From the NCBI GenBank assembly GCA_964531025.1, contig CAZHDY010000003.1, forward strand, positions 1 to 64,000: DNA of 64,000 nucleotides, written 5' to 3'. Below, one piece after another: positions 60,914 to 64,000 of this stretch (positions are counted from its first letter, which is position 1; each line of letters starts with the position of its first letter). The DNA comes from CALMEC01 sp964531025 (lineage in GTDB: Bacteria > Actinomycetota > Thermoleophilia > Miltoncostaeales > Miltoncostaeaceae). The translations under genes were made by a program, and so were the position numbers. Below the pieces are notes generated by a model that was given only the letters and a program-made list of their open reading frames with translations, made no database searches and was not told the DNA's origin.

Positions 60914-62709
60914 CAGCGGGCCCCCGCCATTTCGAGCTTGGTGCTGGTCAGCTTCTCCTCACCGCTCTTGAGCGCGGCCACGTGACGCAGGAAGTTGGCG
61001 GCGGTACCCACCGTGCCCGTGTAGTGGGGCACCTTGTAGAGCGGACGCTTGAGGTCCGGGTGCTCGTCGGCGTAGGCGCGGGCCTCCTCCAGCGTGACGC
61101 CGGTCTCCTCGATGACCTTCTCGATCTCCTGCTTGGCCTTGACCTTGGCCTCGCCGAGCGCCATCTGCACGCGGCTGTGGGCGTTGATCTCGCCCTCGCC
61201 GGAGGTCTCGACGGGCAGGTAGATGATGTCCTTGTAGAGGTTCACCACCGCGGACTGCACGCCGTCGGACTGCGTGGAGGGCATGCAGCCGAAGGGCTTC
61301 AGGGACAGCACCATGTGGCACATGTCCTTGTTGGAGTAGTAGATGTTCTTCGCGACCTCGAGGTGGCCCTCGCCGCCGCCCGCACGCGAGTTGTAGAGCG
61401 GGTGACCCAGGCGCTGCAGCTCGTACTGGTCGGTGAGCTCGTGCGGGATGCCGCCCAATGCGTCACGAAGACGATTCCACTCGCGCTTGAAGATCATCTC
61501 GGCGGCGGTCAGCTTGGCGTTCTTCTTGTTGGCCGTCCACGAGTTCGCCATCCGCTTGTCGATGCGCCACGCCGACGGCATGGCCTCGTCGTCGGTGACG
61601 CCGGAGCGGTCCTTGTTCATCTGCTTGGCCTGGTGGATCATGTACATGATCCAGGTTCCCACCGGTTCGACGAGAACCTGGGCGCCCTCGCGCTCCAGGA
61701 ACGGGAACATGTTGAAGTTGCCGTCGCCCTCGGTGGTCTGGGCCCAGAACTCACCGGTGATCTTGACGATCGGTTTCACCAGGGTGCGGTCCACCTGCAC
61801 CGAAGTGTCGATCTTCTCGCCGAGGTCGGTGAACGCCTCCGCGTAGTCCTTTCCGTACAGCTGGTCCAGGAACTTGCCGACCATGTCCGCCTTGCCGCGA
61901 AGCATGAACTTGAGGAGGCTGCCGCTGGCGCCGTCCAGCTCGTAGGTCTGCTTGGTGCGGAAGATCTCCTCGAGGTCGTCCGTCGCGGAGTTGACCGCGG
62001 TGTTGGTCGACCCCTCCTCGATCTCGAACGGGCGGGTCTGGTAGCCCACGTCGTTGATGAGGTCGCCCATGTTCATGGCGTTCAGGATCGCGAGGAAGAA
62101 GTCGGTGTTCATCTCGAGCCCGGCGCCGGCCTCGGACTGGCTGAGACCACCGGACTGCTGGAAGAGCATCACGCGGAAACCATCGAAGCCCGAGTTGCGA
62201 AGCGCCAGGCGGTACTCGGCCTCGTACATGCCGAAACGACAGGGGCCGCAGGCGCCCGCCGTGATGAACACGTAGTTGTCGAGGATCTCCTGGCGGGACT
62301 TGCCGTCCTCCTCGAGCTTCTGCAGGTACTGCACGAGGTTGCCGACGGTGAAGTAGGTGGGGTTGCACTGGCCGTTGTTGCCGTACTCCTTGCCCAGCTG
62401 GAAGGCGCGCACGTCGGGGACGGGCAGCGGCTCGACCGAGTAACCGAGCCCGGCGAGCGCTCCTCGGATGAGCTGTTCGTGCTTCCAGGTGAGCCCTCCG
62501 AAGAGAATCGTGGTGTGCGCGCGCTGATCGCCCGTGAAGTCGTGCTCCACGGGACGGGCGAAGTGCTCGCGCTCGGGAAGCGCGACGCCCATCTCGTCCA
62601 TCAGCTTGGCGCGCTCATCCTCAAGTCGCTTGCGGATGATCTCCTCGACGCGGTCCGAAGCCGGGCGCGGAGGAGCGGTGGTCGGGCTCTTGCCGTTGTC
62701 AGCAGACAT
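60913..62709 (-). CDS. 2-hydroxyacyl-CoA dehydratase D-component-like protein
   Basis: A 598-residue partner of the activase, resembling HgdA/HgdB- or BcrB/C-type iron-sulfur dehydratase/reductase subunits. ITAGACGPCRFGMYEAEYRL (Cys-Gly-Pro-Cys), FGGLTWKHEQLIRGAL near the N-terminus and LSLKPFGCMPSTQSDGVQSA near the C-terminus are characteristic. ATG at 62707-62709 follows AGGTGATCG. It is the first gene of the operon; a promoter candidate lies 46 bases upstream. The pair probably carries out an ATP-driven radical dehydration or reduction of an acyl-CoA or related substrate; the substrate is unknown. Confidence 0.88.
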   Translation of the reverse strand: MSADNGKSPTTAPPRPASDRVEEIIRKRLEDERAKLMDEMGVALPEREHFARPVEHDFTGDQRAHTTILFGGLTWKHEQLIRGALAGLGYSVEPLPVPDVRAFQLGKEYGNNGQCNPTYFTVGNLVQYLQKLEEDGKSRQEILDNYVFITAGACGPCRFGMYEAEYRLALRNSGFDGFRVMLFQQSGGLSQSEAGAGLEMNTDFFLAILNAMNMGDLINDVGYQTRPFEIEEGSTNTAVNSATDDLEEIFRTKQTYELDGASGSLLKFMLRGKADMVGKFLDQLYGKDYAEAFTDLGEKIDTSVQVDRTLVKPIVKITGEFWAQTTEGDGNFNMFPFLEREGAQVLVEPVGTWIMYMIHQAKQMNKDRSGVTDDEAMPSAWRIDKRMANSWTANKKNAKLTAAEMIFKREWNRLRDALGGIPHELTDQYELQRLGHPLYNSRAGGGEGHLEVAKNIYYSNKDMCHMVLSLKPFGCMPSTQSDGVQSAVVNLYKDIIYLPVETSGEGEINAHSRVQMALGEAKVKAKQEIEKVIEETGVTLEEARAYADEHPDLKRPLYKVPHYTGTVGTAANFLRHVAALKSGEEKLTSTKLEMAGAR

Positions 62710-62754
62710 CGATCACCTCGCGGTATTTGTTGTTCGGCGCGTTTCTCCCTGTCG

Positions 62755-62783
62755 AAACTAGGCCGACCCGCAAGGACCCTCAA
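62755..62783 (-). promoter_or_regulatory. Promoter of the dehydratase-activase operon
   Basis: On the reverse strand TTGAGG (62778-62783), 17 bases, TAGTTT (62755-62760). This is the best -35/-10 pair seen in the window, ending 45 bases before the ATG at 62709. The gap (62710-62905) contains no gene. Confidence 0.6.
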
Positions 62784-62801
62784 TCGGTATTAACAACGGT
62801 G

Positions 62802-62818
62802 GTTTTCGACGTGAAAAC
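62802..62818. promoter_or_regulatory. Inverted repeat upstream of the dehydratase promoter
   Basis: GTTTTC-GACGT-GAAAAC, six-base perfect arms, 19 bases upstream of the -35 hexamer, in an AT-rich pocket that also contains TTAATACCGATTGAGG on the reverse strand. The position fits an activator or redox-regulator site; no known consensus is claimed. Confidence 0.45.
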
Positions 62819-62905
62819 ACCCGTCGTGACTACGTAGTCAGACGCAAAAGCCCTGCTCGATGTTTCGGGCCCTTCGGCCTCCGAACCAGGCCCGCGGGCG
62901 AGAGA

Positions 62906-64000
62906 TCAGCCGCGAATTGCGCGCTCGGCCGGCCGCCCGAGGGCCGATCCGCGGACCCTGCGCTTCGCGAGCAGCGTCTCGTGGTAGAGGTCGCTGACCT
63001 GCTGTGCGACGCCCGCCCACGCATAGCGCTCGACGGTGAGCGCACGTCCACGGCGACCCCAGTCGGCGCGCAGGCCGGGATCGCGCAGCACCTCGTCCAA
63101 CCCGTCGGCCAGCGCCGCCGGATCGTTCATCGGGACGAAGCGCCCCGGCATGCCGTCGCGGATCACCTGACGGAAACCGACGTTGTCGGCGCAGACGATC
63201 GGGATGCCGCTGGCGGCGGCCTCGATCAGGATCACGCCGAACGACGCCAGGGTGCAGGGGGCGGCCAGCACGGTCGCCTCGCGATAGCGGCGCGGAAGGT
63301 CGTCGTGGATGAGGCCCAGCCACTCCACGCGGTCGGCCACACCCAGCTTCTGGGCGAGGGCCTCGTCGCGCCGACGGGTGGGTCCCGTACCGGCGACCTG
63401 CACGATCACGTCACGTCCCCGCCTGCGCAGGATGGCCAGGGCCTCCAGCAGGTGGTCCAGCTGGTTGCGCGTCTCGAGGCGCGCAACGAAGAGGATGCGG
63501 GCCGGCCCCTCGGGCGACGGCTCGTCGGCGGCAAGGGGACGGAAACGGTCGCAGTCCACGCCGTTGGGGATGATGTCGAAGCCGCCGCCGAACGTCTTCT
63601 CCAGCGAGTCGATGCACGCCTGCGACACGGCGATCCGGCGGTCCAGCTTGCCGAGCGTGCGGTTGAGGCGTCCTCCCACCCACCGGTAGGACCAGTGATG
63701 GCCCCCCTCGGTGTAGGTGTGGAAGGTGCCCACCGTCACCGGGGAGCTGCTTCGGTTGATGGCCTGTCGCGCGTTCAGCGCGCCCACCAGCCCCTGGACA
63801 TGCACCACGTCCGCGCCCTCGAGCACGTTGGCCATGCGCCAGGGCGCGACCGGCGTCTGCCGTGCCACGGAGCCGTTCTGCGGGATGGGGATCGCCCAGC
63901 CCAGACGAAGGGTGCGATAGCCGTGGTCACCGTAGGCACGATTGTCGATCTCGCGCAGCACGTCACGCTTCTCGGAACGACCGGTGATGACGGTCACGTC
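62906..64000 (-). CDS. GT4-family glycosyltransferase (N-terminus beyond window)
   Basis: About 365 residues of a GT-B fold glycosyltransferase. It shows DVTVITGRS at the window edge (the usual strand after the GGVExHVxxLAxxLxxxGH motif, which would lie outside), VGTFHTYTEGGHHWSYRWVG, DIIPNGVDCDRFRPL, ARILFVARLETRNQLDHLLE, and the donor-binding EX7E region CTLASFGVILIEAAASGIPI. An internal GTG at 63995-63997 is unlikely to be the true start because the preceding residue pattern continues the fold. It reads toward the dehydratase operon and ends 197 bases before it. Likely role: surface polysaccharide or glycolipid synthesis. Confidence 0.92.
   Translation of the reverse strand, partial: DVTVITGRSEKRDVLREIDNRAYGDHGYRTLRLGWAIPIPQNGSVARQTPVAPWRMANVLEGADVVHVQGLVGALNARQAINRSSSPVTVGTFHTYTEGGHHWSYRWVGGRLNRTLGKLDRRIAVSQACIDSLEKTFGGGFDIIPNGVDCDRFRPLAADEPSPEGPARILFVARLETRNQLDHLLEALAILRRRGRDVIVQVAGTGPTRRRDEALAQKLGVADRVEWLGLIHDDLPRRYREATVLAAPCTLASFGVILIEAAASGIPIVCADNVGFRQVIRDGMPGRFVPMNDPAALADGLDEVLRDPGLRADWGRRGRALTVERYAWAGVAQQVSDLYHETLLAKRRVRGSALGRPAERAIRG

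Noticed and set aside
57389..60985. Very long open frame (about 1200 codons) on the forward strand opposite the activase gene, and a similar one at 60901-62793
   Set aside because: Both are mirror frames of strongly conserved reverse-strand genes; third-position GC bias removes stops on the opposite strand. The products are Leu/Val/Asp/His-rich with no domain.

Overview
The window is GC-rich, densely coded bacterial chromosome. Gene order and families (an atpI-B-E-F-H-A F-ATPase operon, three DUF3349-like proteins, a deazaflavin-dependent oxidoreductase relative, an NhaA-thioredoxin fusion, several apparently leaderless starts of the form TANNNT-N6/7-ATG or GTG) point to an actinobacterium in the broad sense. 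A deep branch such as Thermoleophilia is possible, but that is inference. No rRNA, tRNA, integrase, classical IS or CRISPR array was recognised.

Layout. 1-3420 (-): the 5' part of the F-ATPase operon. 3656-7184 (-): a PatB/MalY-type PLP enzyme, pyrE-like gene, and an exopolysaccharide-initiating glycosylphosphotransferase. 7905-9878 (+): a secreted sugar-dehydrogenase beta-propeller with an RTX tail. 10137-12952 (-): ferredoxin-type sulfite/nitrite reductase plus a coupled unknown gene. 13149-18909: small oxidoreductases, an SDR divergent from a LysR regulator across a T-N11-A palindrome, a possible two-gene toxin-antitoxin pair, and a SpoU/TrmH methyltransferase. 18933-20694 (-): two DUF3349-like paralogues and a VapBC pair. 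20826-23467 (-): processive GT2 glycosyltransferase and WecB-type epimerase.

23690-40260 is an island of visibly different base composition holding what looks like a multi-gene anti-phage system: a helical-repeat protein (24364-25815), a very large N6-adenine methyltransferase (26079-30182) translationally coupled to a PLD-SNF2 helicase (30179-33676), then a second coupled cassette of a 212-residue unknown protein, an SMC/Rad50-like ATPase with a CxxC...CxxC zinc motif, and a protein ending in a PD-(D/E)xK nuclease fold (34099-38671). A frameshifted stump of a superfamily I helicase and a HIRAN-domain gene follow. The first cassette recalls the DrmMI/DrmD part of class 1 DISARM without drmA/drmB/drmC, and the second recalls Lamassu (small protein, SMC, nuclease). 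The combination is the best candidate for an undescribed system here.

40377-48704 continues accessory in character: secreted protein, histidine phosphatase, a FitAB/VapBC-type pair with an upstream palindrome, NnrS, a MarR-MFS efflux operon with its operator, and two related HicA-like toxin loci, both broken. One is frame-scrambled by compensating indels, the other is interrupted by a 163-bp MITE-like element, and both keep an intact 80-residue partner gene. 49017-64000: paired DUF21/CBS membrane proteins with a decayed rhodanese, a third DUF3349-like gene, NhaA with a C-terminal thioredoxin-fold domain that lacks CxxC, two SDR proteins, a DUF4143 remnant, and a two-gene operon for a giant BcrAD-type activase and its 2-hydroxyacyl-CoA dehydratase-like partner behind a good promoter candidate. 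The window ends inside a GT4 glycosyltransferase.
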